A stretch of 45,801 nucleotides of DNA from contig CAMAWC010000024.1 in assembly GCA_945861875.1 (NCBI GenBank), positions 1 to 45,801 on the forward strand, read 5' to 3'. Made by a program: the position numbers and the translations under genes. This document shows positions 25,469-34,094 of the stretch, piece after piece. The stretch's first letter is position 1. Each line of letters opens with the position of its first letter. This stretch comes from Bordetella parapertussis. GTDB taxonomy: Bacteria > Pseudomonadota > Gammaproteobacteria > Burkholderiales > SG8-39. The notes beneath the pieces were generated by a model. It was not told where the DNA came from and made no database searches. It saw nothing but the letters and a program-made list of their open reading frames with translations.

Positions 25469-25479
25469 ACATGACTGGT

Positions 25480-25830
25480 ATGCGAAAACCATTGGTATGG
25501 GAAGGTTCCTCGAAGAAGGATTTCAAGGCATTCCCCATTCCGGTCCAGAAGGACATGGGTGTTGCCCTCTTCGTCGTGCAATTGGGGCAAACGCCTGATT
25601 CGTCGAAGCCGTGGAAGGGTCTCGGTTCCGGCGTCTACGAGTTGGTGGAAGATCACCGGGGTGACACCTTTCGCGCGGTGTACACGGTGCGCGTGGGAGA
25701 CGCGATTCATGTGCTGCATGCGTTTCAGAAGAAGTCAAAGTCCGGCATCAGCACACCGCAGCCGGATGTGCAATTGATCGAGAAGCGGTTGAAGTCTGTG
25801 CTTGCCCGTCATGGGTTGAGCGGGAGGTAA
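25480..25830 (+). CDS. HigB-like (Gp49/RelE) toxin
   Basis: A 116-residue protein of the phage Gp49-like/HigB family: LVWEGSSKKDFKAFP, MGVALFVVQLGQTPDSSKPWKGLGSGVYELVEDHRGDTFRAVYTV, HVLHAFQKKSKSGI. The FRAVYTV and HAFQKKSK blocks hold the catalytic surface residues typical of these ribosome-dependent RNases. An ATG at 25471 is in frame, but it is only three bases from the TATAAT box and thus upstream of the likely transcription start. I prefer ATG 25480, which implies a very short leader. The antitoxin follows with overlap. Confidence 0.88.
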   Translation: MRKPLVWEGSSKKDFKAFPIPVQKDMGVALFVVQLGQTPDSSKPWKGLGSGVYELVEDHRGDTFRAVYTVRVGDAIHVLHAFQKKSKSGISTPQPDVQLIEKRLKSVLARHGLSGR

Positions 25831-26153
25831 TGATGCGACGCAAAGACACACACAAGGGCACTGATAATGTGCTGATCGACCTTGGGTTCGACGATGCGGA
25901 AGAACTGTCCGCGAAGGCCATCCTTGCCGTCAAACTCAACGAACTCATCCGGAGCCGAGGGCTCAGTCAGACAGAGGCTGCCGCAATTACCGGCATGACA
26001 CAGCCCAAGGTATCGCAGGTCGGTCGCTACAAACTCCAAAATATTTCGCTTGAACGCCTGATGCAGGCGCTGGTGTCGTTCGACCAGCAGGTTGAGATCA
26101 CTGTAAAACCGGCTCGCCGCGAGCATGCGGCGGGTATTACGGTTGCTGCGTGA
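25830..26153 (+). CDS. HigA-like Xre-family antitoxin
   Basis: A 107-residue protein with a helix-turn-helix of the Xre type: KLNELIRSRGLSQTEAAAITGMTQPKVSQ (about residues 37-65), then LERLMQALVSFDQQVEITVKP. It neutralises the adjacent HigB-like toxin and should bind the operator in the higBA promoter. The start overlaps the toxin stop (TAATG); a second ATG follows at once. The pair sits between a MITE and the stressosome operon. Confidence 0.9.
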   Translation: MMRRKDTHKGTDNVLIDLGFDDAEELSAKAILAVKLNELIRSRGLSQTEAAAITGMTQPKVSQVGRYKLQNISLERLMQALVSFDQQVEITVKPARREHAAGITVAA

Positions 26154-26222
26154 CGTTGGGCAATGGGTCTTGTGCATGGAAAATATAGGCGACCGACTCG
26201 GTATGGCACAAGAGCCTGACTC

Positions 26223-26378
26223 ATGAAGCGAATCCTCGCGGCTTTGGTTCTTACCGCGATATGCCTTGGCATACCCACCATCCCCCGGGGCAAACGCAGC
26301 CGCGCGCTGAGCGACCATCGGCACGCACCGTCTGCACACGGCGCCGCACAAGGGAGACCTTGGCCCGGTCAGTGTTGA
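26223..26378 (+). CDS. Short frame with a signal-peptide-like N-terminus
   Basis: A 51-codon frame beginning MKRILAALVLTAICLGIP, like a Sec signal peptide, then a Pro/Arg/His-rich stretch without recognisable family features. It may be a remnant of a secreted protein gene broken by rearrangement near the stressosome operon end. Evidence for expression is weak. The rest of 26154-26439 shows no gene. Confidence 0.25.
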   Translation: MKRILAALVLTAICLGIPTIPRGKRSRALSDHRHAPSAHGAAQGRPWPGQC

Positions 26379-26439
26379 ACAGCCCCCCAGCACCGCCAGG
26401 TTGATCCGCGCCGCCGCCAACTCAACGGTCCCGTCCACT

Positions 26440-28137
26440 TCACCCGCCCCCGGCCACCCCACTGCTGGTCTCCAGCGCAGCGGTGCTTTGCACAGCCGCC
26501 CCTGCCGGCAACCATTTGGCCAGCGTCAGATACAGGTGCGCGGGGTCGATCGGCTTGGTCTCAAAATCATCCATCCCGGCCTCAAGGCAGCGCCCCCGAT
26601 CCTCGACCGTGACGTTGGCGGTCATGGCAATCACGCGCTGGCCCGCCAGCCCCGGCGTCGCGCGGATGCGGCGCGTCGCTTCCAAACCGTCCATCACCGG
26701 CATCTGCATATCCATCAACACAATGTCGAAGCGCTCTTTGGCCAGTTGCTCCAGCGCCTCGCGCCCGTCGCCGCAAAGCATTACCACCGCCCCGCACTGC
26801 TCGAGCAACTCTTCGATCACCTGCTGGTTGAACTCATTGTCTTCGGCCACCAGGATGCGCGCTCCGGCCAGGCGCGCCCGCGCCGCAGTTACCGCACCCG
26901 CAGTGGTGCCCCCGATCTCGGACGACTCCCGGGAGGCTTCACCAATCCCGAAGCGTGCGGTGAAATAAAAACAACTGCCCACCCCGGGCTCGCTTTGCAC
27001 CCAGATGCGCCCACCCATCAACCCCACCAGTCCCTTGCAGATCGCCAGCCCGAGGCCGGAGCCCCCGTATTTGCGCGTGCTCGAAGTATCAGCCTGGCTG
27101 AAGGCCTCGAATAATCTCCTGATCTGCACCTCGTCCATGCCGATGCCGCTGTCGTGCACGCGAAACTCAAGCGCCACAGTGTCCTCTGCCACCGCCGGCA
27201 CCGGTTGCCCAGCGGGTTCATGCAGCAGCACTTCCACACTGACCCTGCCGCGCTCTGTGAACTTCACCGCATTGCTCGTCAGGTTGAGCAGCACCTGCCC
27301 CAGGCGCAGCGCATCCCCCACCAAAAACGGCGGCACCTCAGCGGCAATGCTGCACTCAAAGTGCAGATCTTTCTCGCGCGCCAGATGGCCCGTGGTACTT
27401 TCGATCTGCTCAATACTCGATTGCAAGCGGAAGTGCGCCTGCTCCAACTCCAGCTTGCTCAGATCTATCTTGGAGAAGTCAAGAATGTCGTTGATGATCA
27501 GGAGCAGGGCGCGTGCCGACCGGTTCACCCCGGTGACGTAGTCGCGCTGCTTGTCGCCCAGTTCGGTTTGCAGGCACAGCCCCGACAAACCAATGATCGC
27601 GTTCATCGGCGTGCGGATCTCGTGGCTCATGTTGGCGAAAAATTGCCCCCTTTCGCGGGCCATGGCCTCGACTGAAGCCATGGCTTCGACAAGAGCGCTG
27701 TTCTTCAGGTACAGGCTGTCCGTCAGCTGCTCCCGGGTCTGCCGATTGAGCAACTCGCGCAATGCGGCGAGTTGCTCGGGCCGCCACACCGCCACCGGCA
27801 CCGGGCAGTGCAGCGTGACATTCGTATTGCCGCCGTGCTGTGCCGCGAATGCGACGGGGGCGGGCGCATTGAAAGCGTTGAACCGGGCCCCTGAGAACTC
27901 GGCCGCCGAGAACTCGAGCACCAATAGCGCCGCGAGCCTGTCGCTCTCGATGCGCACATGCACAGCCGGTGCGCGACCGTAGCGCAAGAACCAGCGGCCG
28001 CAATCGGATACCTCGCAGGCGAACTGCGCAGCCCGCTCGGGCGAGCCGCCAAGCGCGCGTACGAGCTCCAGGGCGCGGCGGCGTGCTTCGAACACGTCCG
28101 CCAGTTGCGACAGGGCCATCGCGCCGAGCGCAATCAT
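26440..28137 (-). CDS. Hybrid sensor histidine kinase/response regulator of the stressosome
   Basis: A 565-residue cytoplasmic protein. The N-terminal 150 residues have no recognised sensor family and no membrane helix. The HisKA domain has FFANMSHEIRTPMNAIIG with His172, and the ATPase domain has N (NLTSNAVKF), G1 (HDSGIGM), F and G2 (KYGGSGLGLAICKGL) boxes. The receiver domain (about residues 428-545) has ILVAEDNEFNQ, the phosphoacceptor Asp476 (LMDMQMP), MTAN and ETKP. There is no DNA-binding domain. The start overlaps the RsbT-RsbX gene stop in ATGA. In Gram-negative stressosome operons a kinase of this kind is taken as the target activated by RsbT. Confidence 0.9.
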   Translation of the reverse strand: MIALGAMALSQLADVFEARRRALELVRALGGSPERAAQFACEVSDCGRWFLRYGRAPAVHVRIESDRLAALLVLEFSAAEFSGARFNAFNAPAPVAFAAQHGGNTNVTLHCPVPVAVWRPEQLAALRELLNRQTREQLTDSLYLKNSALVEAMASVEAMARERGQFFANMSHEIRTPMNAIIGLSGLCLQTELGDKQRDYVTGVNRSARALLLIINDILDFSKIDLSKLELEQAHFRLQSSIEQIESTTGHLAREKDLHFECSIAAEVPPFLVGDALRLGQVLLNLTSNAVKFTERGRVSVEVLLHEPAGQPVPAVAEDTVALEFRVHDSGIGMDEVQIRRLFEAFSQADTSSTRKYGGSGLGLAICKGLVGLMGGRIWVQSEPGVGSCFYFTARFGIGEASRESSEIGGTTAGAVTAARARLAGARILVAEDNEFNQQVIEELLEQCGAVVMLCGDGREALEQLAKERFDIVLMDMQMPVMDGLEATRRIRATPGLAGQRVIAMTANVTVEDRGRCLEAGMDDFETKPIDPAHLYLTLAKWLPAGAAVQSTAALETSSGVAGGG

Positions 28138-29246
28138 CCCAACCACCGCACCACGAGGCATGAAGCATCGTCGTGGGATCTGCCAAGGGTGCGCACCACC
28201 GCCGTGGCAATGTCATCGACAGACTGCGTCCACAAGGTCTGTACCAGCGCGGCGCAACCTCTCTCCGGGATGCCGTCGGTCGAGAGCAGCAGCAAGTCGC
28301 CACGCTGCAAGTGCCGCGTCTGTAGCGGGGGCGGGGACCTGCGCACGGAGATACCCAGCACGCCTTCGCGCGAAACTCCGTGCCAGGATTTTGAGCCCGT
28401 CTGCCGACTTGAGTGCATCTGCAGGATGCGCGTATTACCCAAGCCAAGGTAGCTGAACGACCCGGTCGTGCAGTTGAGGTAGACGAGCCCCGCCGCTGCG
28501 CCGATACTGCCCTTTAGCGCGTCGGCAAAGCAATGCATAAGCTGTTCGAGGTAGGGGGTGCCCTTTTCCATAAACAGCCGTTCGAGTTGCGCGGCAATCG
28601 CATCGGCGTACGGCCCGTGCCCGGATGCGTCAATGATCCCGAACAGTACGCCCTGCTCGAGCGGCAGGCAGAGGGTGCGGTCGCCGGAGACGAGAAAACT
28701 TTGGCAAGGTCGCAGGCTCACGCCCGATTCCCAAGGCTGGGGCGTCTGCGGCGCGGGCACTTTGACCTGCTCCGGGATGCCCGCTGCTGCGAAGGCCGCC
28801 GGCGCAGGCGCCATGCCGGGGCGCAGCGGCGTGCCGACGATCCGCTTGCGCGCGCATACCTGTGTGCCCTGATGCGCTGAGGAGCGCAACCAGAAGTGAT
28901 CGGCCATGCGACGCACACCGGGCAGCCCTAGCCCGAGCGTGCCGCCGGTGCTGAAATGATCGCTCATGGCGCGATCGATGTCGGCAATACCCGGGCCATT
29001 GTCGGTCGCCAGGACATCGATATCGACGCATCCTTGCTGGTCGTGCCGGCACACGCGGATCACCCCGCGACCGGCGTACCTGTACAGGTTGGCCGCGAGC
29101 TCGGAGACAATGGTGGCAATGAGGGCGCGGTCGATCTCGCTCGCCTCGCGCAGCAACGCAAGTCGCGTGACCTCGAGCGCCGTTCGCGTGACATCGGCCT
29201 CGTCGCCAATCCGGTAGATCACAGCGTCGTGGCTGGCTTCGGTCAC
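28134..29246 (-). CDS. RsbT-RsbX fusion: switch kinase plus PP2C phosphatase
   Basis: A 370-residue protein with two stressosome activities in one chain. Residues about 1-135 form an RsbT-type HATPase: IVSELAANLYRYAGRG (N box), DNGPGIADIDRA (G1) and TLGLGLPGVRRM (G2). Residues about 170-370 form an RsbX/SpoIIE-type PP2C phosphatase: LFGIIDASGHGPYADAIA, LLLLSTDGIPE and HDDASCLVVRW hold the metal-binding acids. In Bacillus, RsbT phosphorylates RsbS and RsbR and RsbX removes the phosphates; both are separate proteins. The start is GTG, overlapping the rsbS stop as GTGA. Confidence 0.9.
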   Translation of the reverse strand: MTEASHDAVIYRIGDEADVTRTALEVTRLALLREASEIDRALIATIVSELAANLYRYAGRGVIRVCRHDQQGCVDIDVLATDNGPGIADIDRAMSDHFSTGGTLGLGLPGVRRMADHFWLRSSAHQGTQVCARKRIVGTPLRPGMAPAPAAFAAAGIPEQVKVPAPQTPQPWESGVSLRPCQSFLVSGDRTLCLPLEQGVLFGIIDASGHGPYADAIAAQLERLFMEKGTPYLEQLMHCFADALKGSIGAAAGLVYLNCTTGSFSYLGLGNTRILQMHSSRQTGSKSWHGVSREGVLGISVRRSPPPLQTRHLQRGDLLLLSTDGIPERGCAALVQTLWTQSVDDIATAVVRTLGRSHDDASCLVVRWLG

Positions 29247-29623
29247 TGCGGCCCGCGCCCTTGGCTTGCGCCCGATTGGCCCAGCGCCTGGTTCAGGTCG
29301 CGCAGGAATTCGAGCCCGCCGGTGTCAATATCGCTGGTCAGCATCCACGCCACTATCCCCGGGGACAGGCCCACCAGCACCGTGCGCGCTCCGAGCAAGT
29401 TGGTCATTTTCGAGAGGGCGCGCAGTCCGGCAAACTCGGTTCGATCGATGATCTGCACCGCCGCGAACTCGAACACCACCCGGCGTACGCCGGTGGCCCT
29501 GACCCGCTCGAGCACATAATCCTGCAACGCTGCCAGGCTGTCGGCGATCTCCTGCGGCAGGGTCACCACCAGGCAGCCACTCACCAGCGTCGAGGTCGTC
29601 GTGTATGCCAGTTCGCTGGACAT
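29243..29623 (-). CDS. rsbS: RsbS-like STAS-domain antagonist
   Basis: A 126-residue single STAS domain (LVVTLPQEIADSLAALQDYVLERV, VVFEFAAVQIID, MTNLLGARTVLVGLSPGIVAWM). RsbS co-assembles with RsbR into the stressosome and holds RsbT until phosphorylated. The usual phosphoacceptor follows IID as Ser (Ser59 in B. subtilis), but here the sequence reads IIDRTEF, so Arg61 takes that place and Thr62 is the nearest candidate. The order rsbR-rsbS-rsbT is the conserved one. The gene starts 43 bases after rsbR. Confidence 0.88.
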   Translation of the reverse strand: MSSELAYTTTSTLVSGCLVVTLPQEIADSLAALQDYVLERVRATGVRRVVFEFAAVQIIDRTEFAGLRALSKMTNLLGARTVLVGLSPGIVAWMLTSDIDTGGLEFLRDLNQALGQSGASQGRGPQ

Positions 29624-29666
29624 GGAAAAGGGCGCTTGCGCGTTTGTTCGATTCGCTCGCCCGTCC

Positions 29667-30551
29667 TCAGTGCGCCAATGGCGTAATGTTCATCGGCCTG
29701 GCACGCGCGACACCGATCTCCTTTAGCGCCAGATCAAGCGCGTCGCGCAGCGTGGCCGTGGTCTTTATGCTGCCCAGTTCGGTACCCAGTTCGACCAGCG
29801 TGCGGGCGATGGAGGGCGATATGCCCGAAATGATCGACTGACAGCCCATCAGCCCGGTGGCCTTGGCGACCCGGATAAGCTGATTGGCTACCGCCGTGTC
29901 AACGAGGCTGACGCCGCTGATGTCGAGTACGAATATGTGCGCGCTGTTCTCGCTGATCTTCGTCAGGACCTTGTTCATGATTTCCTGCGAGCGCGCCGAG
30001 TCGATTACTCCCATCAGGGGCAGCAGCAGGACCCCATCCCACACCGGCAGCACCGGCGTTGAGAGCGCATGCATCGCCTTGTTGCTGGCGTTCAGCTTTT
30101 CCTTTTGAATGCGCGAAATCTCTTCGGCGACAAGATAAGTGTCGAAGAACACCAGCCTGATCACCGCCGACTCGAGCTTTTCGCGCTCGGGCGGCTGCGT
30201 TTTGAGCGTCCGCAAATGACGCAGTATTGATTGCAGCGAAACGCACATTCCGGCGTAGTAGATATCGTTGGGCAGGTTGATGTGCGCGTGCACCGCCCCG
30301 ATATGACGGCGCGAGGCGAAGTAGGTCTCGTCCAGTTTGCACGTAAAGAAGGTGCGCCAGTTTGCCACCTGCGATGCCATTACGCGATCGAGCATTTTCG
30401 TGTTGCCACCAAAGAAGATGCGGTACTCCTCCCGCGGTTCGAGCCATGCGTAGAAGTCGGCCACGATCTCCTCAAGAGAGTTCTCGAGCAGGTGCCCGAC
30501 CTCGCGCACCTGGGCCAATTCGACCTCGGTAATTTGGAATTTATTCAGCAT
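29667..30551 (-). CDS. rsbR: RsbR-type stressosome sensor with globin-coupled domain
   Basis: A 294-residue protein. Residues about 1-155 form a globin-coupled sensor/protoglobin-like domain with the proximal-histidine motif RRHIGAVHAHINLPNDIYYAGM, His88 being the likely haem ligand, so oxygen or another gas is the likely signal. A linker helix leads to a C-terminal STAS domain (about 165-280). The two phosphoacceptor positions of B. subtilis RsbRA (Thr171 and Thr205) match Ser185 (GVIDSARSQEI) and Thr219 (SLVDTAVANQ), with the same 34-residue spacing. AAGGA precedes the ATG. It is the first gene of the rsbR-rsbS-rsbTX-kinase operon. Confidence 0.92.
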   Translation of the reverse strand: MLNKFQITEVELAQVREVGHLLENSLEEIVADFYAWLEPREEYRIFFGGNTKMLDRVMASQVANWRTFFTCKLDETYFASRRHIGAVHAHINLPNDIYYAGMCVSLQSILRHLRTLKTQPPEREKLESAVIRLVFFDTYLVAEEISRIQKEKLNASNKAMHALSTPVLPVWDGVLLLPLMGVIDSARSQEIMNKVLTKISENSAHIFVLDISGVSLVDTAVANQLIRVAKATGLMGCQSIISGISPSIARTLVELGTELGSIKTTATLRDALDLALKEIGVARARPMNITPLAH

Positions 30552-31083
30552 GATTGTCTATCCTTGAACAGTAGCATCCGGTTAATGACGACAAAAGTGA
30601 AAGTGACCCGCGCAATAAGCCGCACACCCGCGTGCCCCGGCCACCGATGGCAGCTTTGCCATGGGTGTCGGGCAAAACAACGGCATGCCTGCAGGGGATA
30701 GGCTGCGCCGGGGAAACAACGACAACGGGGACTCTCTTTGACTTGCGCAGCTGGCCCGGGACGGAAAACCTGACCCGGGACGGAAAACCCTGCTCCCGGA
30801 GGTCTCTCTGCCACGAAATACGATTGAGACTGAGTATCAGTCTACACCCTAATCCAATGATGCGCGGCATCCTCTTGAGCAGAGCAACCGTAAGCGATCA
30901 ATCGGCCACGTTCTTTCGCCCGCTGTAGGAGTCGGCGTCGATGCGCGCATTGGTTGGCATTGACCTGGTGCGCGAGCCCGTGCCCGATGGGGCGTCGGGG
31001 CATAGCAGTCGGGCGATAGCCGGATTGTGAATGGTCTTGCCCGCCGCGGGCGGCGTGCGCAAGCCGAACAATGCCGGATGCCC
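30552..31083. other. Gene-free spacer upstream of rsbR
   Basis: About 530 bases between the rsbR start and the lipoprotein gene end. No gene or RNA is recognised. It holds a tandem repeat (30755-30789) and a palindrome AGACTGA-GTA-TCAGTCT (30827-30843), and must contain the stressosome promoter. Confidence 0.5.
30755..30789. repeat. Short tandem repeat upstream of rsbR
   Basis: CCCGGGACGGAAAACC occurs twice with a 19-base period (30755-30770 and 30774-30789). It may bind a regulator of the stressosome operon, which is speculative. Confidence 0.6.
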
Positions 31084-31698
31084 TTACTTCAGCAGGCCTT
31101 CGCGGCGTAATTCGTCGGCGATGCTGGAGGCGAACCGCGGGATGAAGGCATCAATGTCGCCGGGATTGACCGATTCGCTCTGGCCGGACCAGAGCAGGGC
31201 GACCGGGTCGAGGCGGTAGAGCGTGGTGTCTATGGTGATGGTGGTGATGTTGCGGTCGAAGGTGTTGCCTTGCATGCCTATCGGTCCGTACATGTCGCGC
31301 TGCATCAGCGTTCCCTGGAATTCGGTGCTGGCCCACTGGGTTTGTACTGTCTTCTTTTCCGTGTCGACCAGTTGCAGCAGGACCACGCCGGCGACACCGG
31401 CTTGTTGCAGCAATGCGATGGCGCGTTCGCGCGTCATCGGCGCGCTGTTGGCGAGCGGAATGATGGTGTGGCCGGCGACGCCCTGCATGCCGCGGTCGGT
31501 CAGCGTCTTGGCGAGCACGTCTTCGGCCCGCACACGCCGGTTCTCGGTCACGCCGGTGCCGATGACCACGGCGGCGACTTTGCGACCCTGGTAATTGAGC
31601 GGGCCGACGTCCGCGCCCTTGTGCGTGTGGGTGAAGGTGGCGGGCACGGCGCAGGCGGCCAGTACGAGCACTGCAAGGCTTGTAATGAAGGTTCTCAT
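31084..31698 (-). CDS. Predicted lipoprotein
   Basis: A 204-residue protein with a lipoprotein signal peptide (MRTFITSLAVLVLAAC, lipobox LAAC with Cys16). The mature part has VAAVVIGTGVTENRRVRAEDVLAKTLTDRG and ALLQQAGVAGVVLLQLVD, a pattern seen in uncharacterised betaproteobacterial lipoproteins. I chose ATG 31698 because GGAG lies upstream and it starts the signal peptide. It follows ccmI after about 75 bases but shows no sign of a role in cytochrome maturation. Precise function is unknown. Confidence 0.75.
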   Translation of the reverse strand: MRTFITSLAVLVLAACAVPATFTHTHKGADVGPLNYQGRKVAAVVIGTGVTENRRVRAEDVLAKTLTDRGMQGVAGHTIIPLANSAPMTRERAIALLQQAGVAGVVLLQLVDTEKKTVQTQWASTEFQGTLMQRDMYGPIGMQGNTFDRNITTITIDTTLYRLDPVALLWSGQSESVNPGDIDAFIPRFASSIADELRREGLLK

Positions 31699-31774
31699 GA
31701 CATCAGATCTCCGGGTAAAAAACTTGTTCATGCCACTGCCTGCGGACCGCCTTGCGCTGCGCCAGGCCGGGGGC

Positions 31775-33055
31775 TTATTCGATCGCGCCGTTGATCTCCA
31801 GCTTGATGCCGGTCCCGCGCGGGGCGATCACCGCGGTCATGCCTTCGAGATCGCCTTTTTGCGCAGTGGGGGTGCCGGACCTGGAAATGCGCGCCACCAC
31901 CACCACCTGGTCAAAGGCCGACAGTTTCATCGCCGGGCTCATTGCGCTCGAATCGTCGAGGGAGAACTTGACCGGCAATTCCTTGACGGTGCTGCGCATG
32001 ATGGCCAGCGGCATGCGCGGCCCGGATGCGGCGCGGGCAAATATGAACACGGTGTCATCCGGCGAGGCTTTTGCCTTGAGCGCCGGCGACAGGCTGACCG
32101 TACCCTGCAGCAGCGCGGCTCCGGTGTTCGCTGCGGGGCCTTTGGCCGGCGCTGCCGCGGAATCGCTCTTTGCCACGGCTGCAGCACCCTTTGGCCCGGC
32201 TTTGCTGCCGAGTTTGTCCTGCGCATCGGCGATGATGCCATTTATTGATTTGGTGAATTCCGCGTCATCCTGCACCTGGGGAAGAATCGCCTGCCACAGC
32301 TGCACCGCCTTGGCGAATTCGCCTTTCTGGTAGGCGATGGTCCCGGCGAGGGTGAGTGCCTTGATGTTTTTCGGGTCGGCCTTGAGGGCGCGCGCGACCA
32401 GGGCCGCCGGTTCGCCCTCGAGGTTACGGCCGTTGGCCATGCCCAGCGCGTCGGCGTAATCGGCGAGCAGGCGGGCGTCGTTGGGGCGCTGCGCAGCGGC
32501 CTTGGCAAAGGCGCCGGCCGATTCGGCAAAGCGACCCATTGCGGCGTAGGAGCGGCCGAGCATGATCCAGCCTTCGGTATCCTCGGGGGTGGTTTTCATG
32601 CGATCTGCCAGCTTTTGCACCATCGCTTCGATCTGTTCGGAGGAAGCCGATGGCTGCGGGCCGTGCATGGCTTGGGGCGACAGCGCCTGCGGCGTACCTA
32701 GCAGCAGGTAGATGGCCACTGCGGCAACCGGTACAACCACGCCGACAAGGGCGGCGCTGACAACGGCGCGGCGCGGTGGCGTCGTCGCGGGAAGGGCCGG
32801 ACTGTTTTCCTCTTCGGCTTCGTCCAGGGCGCGCCGCTCGATGGCGCTGCGCGAAACGGCCCACTGCGCCTGGTCTATGCTGCCGCGCGCCAGGTCGGCG
32901 TCCAGTTCGGCCAGCTGCTCGCGGTAGACGGTGGCATTGCGCACCGTGCCGGGCGCTTCGGCCGCTACCGGCGCGCGGCGCCTGACCAGCGGCGTGAGCA
33001 AAAAGGCCAGTGCAATGGCCACCAGCAACGCACACAGGGCGACGAACGCGCTCAT
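31775..33055 (-). CDS. ccmI: Cytochrome c maturation protein CcmI
   Basis: A 426-residue protein with two N-terminal membrane helices (residues 2-22 and about 97-120) separated by a cytoplasmic YREQLAELDADLARGSIDQAQW leucine-zipper-like segment. TPR repeats follow (EGWIMLGRSYAAMGRFAESAGAFAKA and further units) and a periplasmic C-terminal domain. CcmI binds the apocytochrome c C-terminus and hands it to CcmFH for haem ligation. Its start overlaps the ccmH stop in ATGA. Confidence 0.95.
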   Translation of the reverse strand: MSAFVALCALLVAIALAFLLTPLVRRRAPVAAEAPGTVRNATVYREQLAELDADLARGSIDQAQWAVSRSAIERRALDEAEEENSPALPATTPPRRAVVSAALVGVVVPVAAVAIYLLLGTPQALSPQAMHGPQPSASSEQIEAMVQKLADRMKTTPEDTEGWIMLGRSYAAMGRFAESAGAFAKAAAQRPNDARLLADYADALGMANGRNLEGEPAALVARALKADPKNIKALTLAGTIAYQKGEFAKAVQLWQAILPQVQDDAEFTKSINGIIADAQDKLGSKAGPKGAAAVAKSDSAAAPAKGPAANTGAALLQGTVSLSPALKAKASPDDTVFIFARAASGPRMPLAIMRSTVKELPVKFSLDDSSAMSPAMKLSAFDQVVVVARISRSGTPTAQKGDLEGMTAVIAPRGTGIKLEINGAIE

Positions 33056-33540
33056 CGGTTTCCCCCTGCGGTGCCGTCATTGATGAGCCGCTGCGCGCGC
33101 GCGCGTTCGTTCTCGGTCAGTTCGTTGTTTTTTTGCAGCTGCATGGTACGGCGGCGCCTGATGTTGTACAAAAGAAAACCGAGCGCGCCGGCGAGCAGGG
33201 CAAAGGGGCCGAACCACAGCAGCACCGTGGTGGCCTTTACCGGCGGCCGGTACAGCACGAAGTCGCCGTAGCGCGCGACCATGTAATCGAGGATGGCCTG
33301 GTCGCTTTTGCCGGCGGACATTTGCTCGCGGATCTGGTTTTTCAGGTCGACGGCGAGGCCGGCGTGCGATTCGGCGATGGTCTGGTTCTGGCAGACGAGG
33401 CAGCGCAGTTCTTCGGACAAGGCCATCACGCGTTTTTCCAGCGCGGGATTGGCGGCGGTCGGTACGGCGTCACTCGCGTGCGTGACGCCGGCGGCGGCAA
33501 GCAGCATAAGCGCCAGCAGGACGAACATGGACTTACGCAT
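33052..33540 (-). CDS. ccmH: Cytochrome c maturation protein CcmH
   Basis: A 162-residue thiol oxidoreductase with a signal peptide ending near THA, the redox motif LRCLVCQNQ (Cys47 and Cys50), and one membrane helix near residues 105-125. It keeps the CXXCH thiols of apocytochrome c reduced. It is the short form, without a fused CcmI domain, matching the separate ccmI. It overlaps ccmG by eight bases. Confidence 0.97.
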   Translation of the reverse strand: MRKSMFVLLALMLLAAAGVTHASDAVPTAANPALEKRVMALSEELRCLVCQNQTIAESHAGLAVDLKNQIREQMSAGKSDQAILDYMVARYGDFVLYRPPVKATTVLLWFGPFALLAGALGFLLYNIRRRRTMQLQKNNELTENERARAQRLINDGTAGGNR

Positions 33541-34075
33541 TGGCTTGGAGTTCCTTCAACAGCGGCAGGATTTTCTTTTCCAGGATTTCCGGCGTCAGCA
33601 CGCCGATCTGCTTGTAGCGGATGATGCCGTGCTTGTCGATGACAAAGGTTTCGGGCACGCCGTAGACGCCGTAGTCGATGCCCAGGCGGCCTTCATAGTC
33701 GTACACCGACAGGGTGTAAGGATTGCCGAACTGCGCCAGCCAGCGCAGGCCGTCCTTGCGCTCGTCCTTGTAATTAAGCCCGAGTATCGGCACCACGCCG
33801 CGCTTGGCGAACTCAACCAGCAGCGGATGCTCCTCGCGGCAGGACACGCACCAGGAAGCCCAGACATTGACCATCCAGACCTTGCCCAGCATGTCCTTGT
33901 GGCCGAAGACCTTGGTCGCGCCGGAGGTGTCGAGCACCGGCAGTTCGAACTGCGGTGCCGGCTTGCCGATGAGCGGCGAGGGTACTTCGCGCGGGTTGAG
34001 CTTGAGGCCGATGCCCAGCAGCGCGAGCAGCAGCACGAACAAGACCAGCGGGACGAGGAAACGTGTTTTTATCAT
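33533..34075 (-). CDS. ccmG: Thiol:disulfide interchange protein CcmG (DsbE)
   Basis: A 180-residue membrane-anchored thioredoxin: one N-terminal helix, then LIGKPAPQFELPVLD, the active site WASWCVSC (Cys76 and Cys79), and YGVYGVPETFVIDKHGIIRYKQIG with the cis-proline loop. It reduces CcmH or the apocytochrome. I chose ATG 34075 (MIKTRFLVPL), since upstream residues overlap ccmF and lack family similarity. Confidence 0.96.
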   Translation of the reverse strand: MIKTRFLVPLVLFVLLLALLGIGLKLNPREVPSPLIGKPAPQFELPVLDTSGATKVFGHKDMLGKVWMVNVWASWCVSCREEHPLLVEFAKRGVVPILGLNYKDERKDGLRWLAQFGNPYTLSVYDYEGRLGIDYGVYGVPETFVIDKHGIIRYKQIGVLTPEILEKKILPLLKELQANA

Positions 34076-34094
34076 GGCCTGCTCTTTGCGTCCG

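Noticed and set aside
25471-25479. ATG 25471 as the toxin start
   Set aside because: It is three bases from a perfect TATAAT and would precede the transcription start; the in-frame ATG at 25480 fits better.
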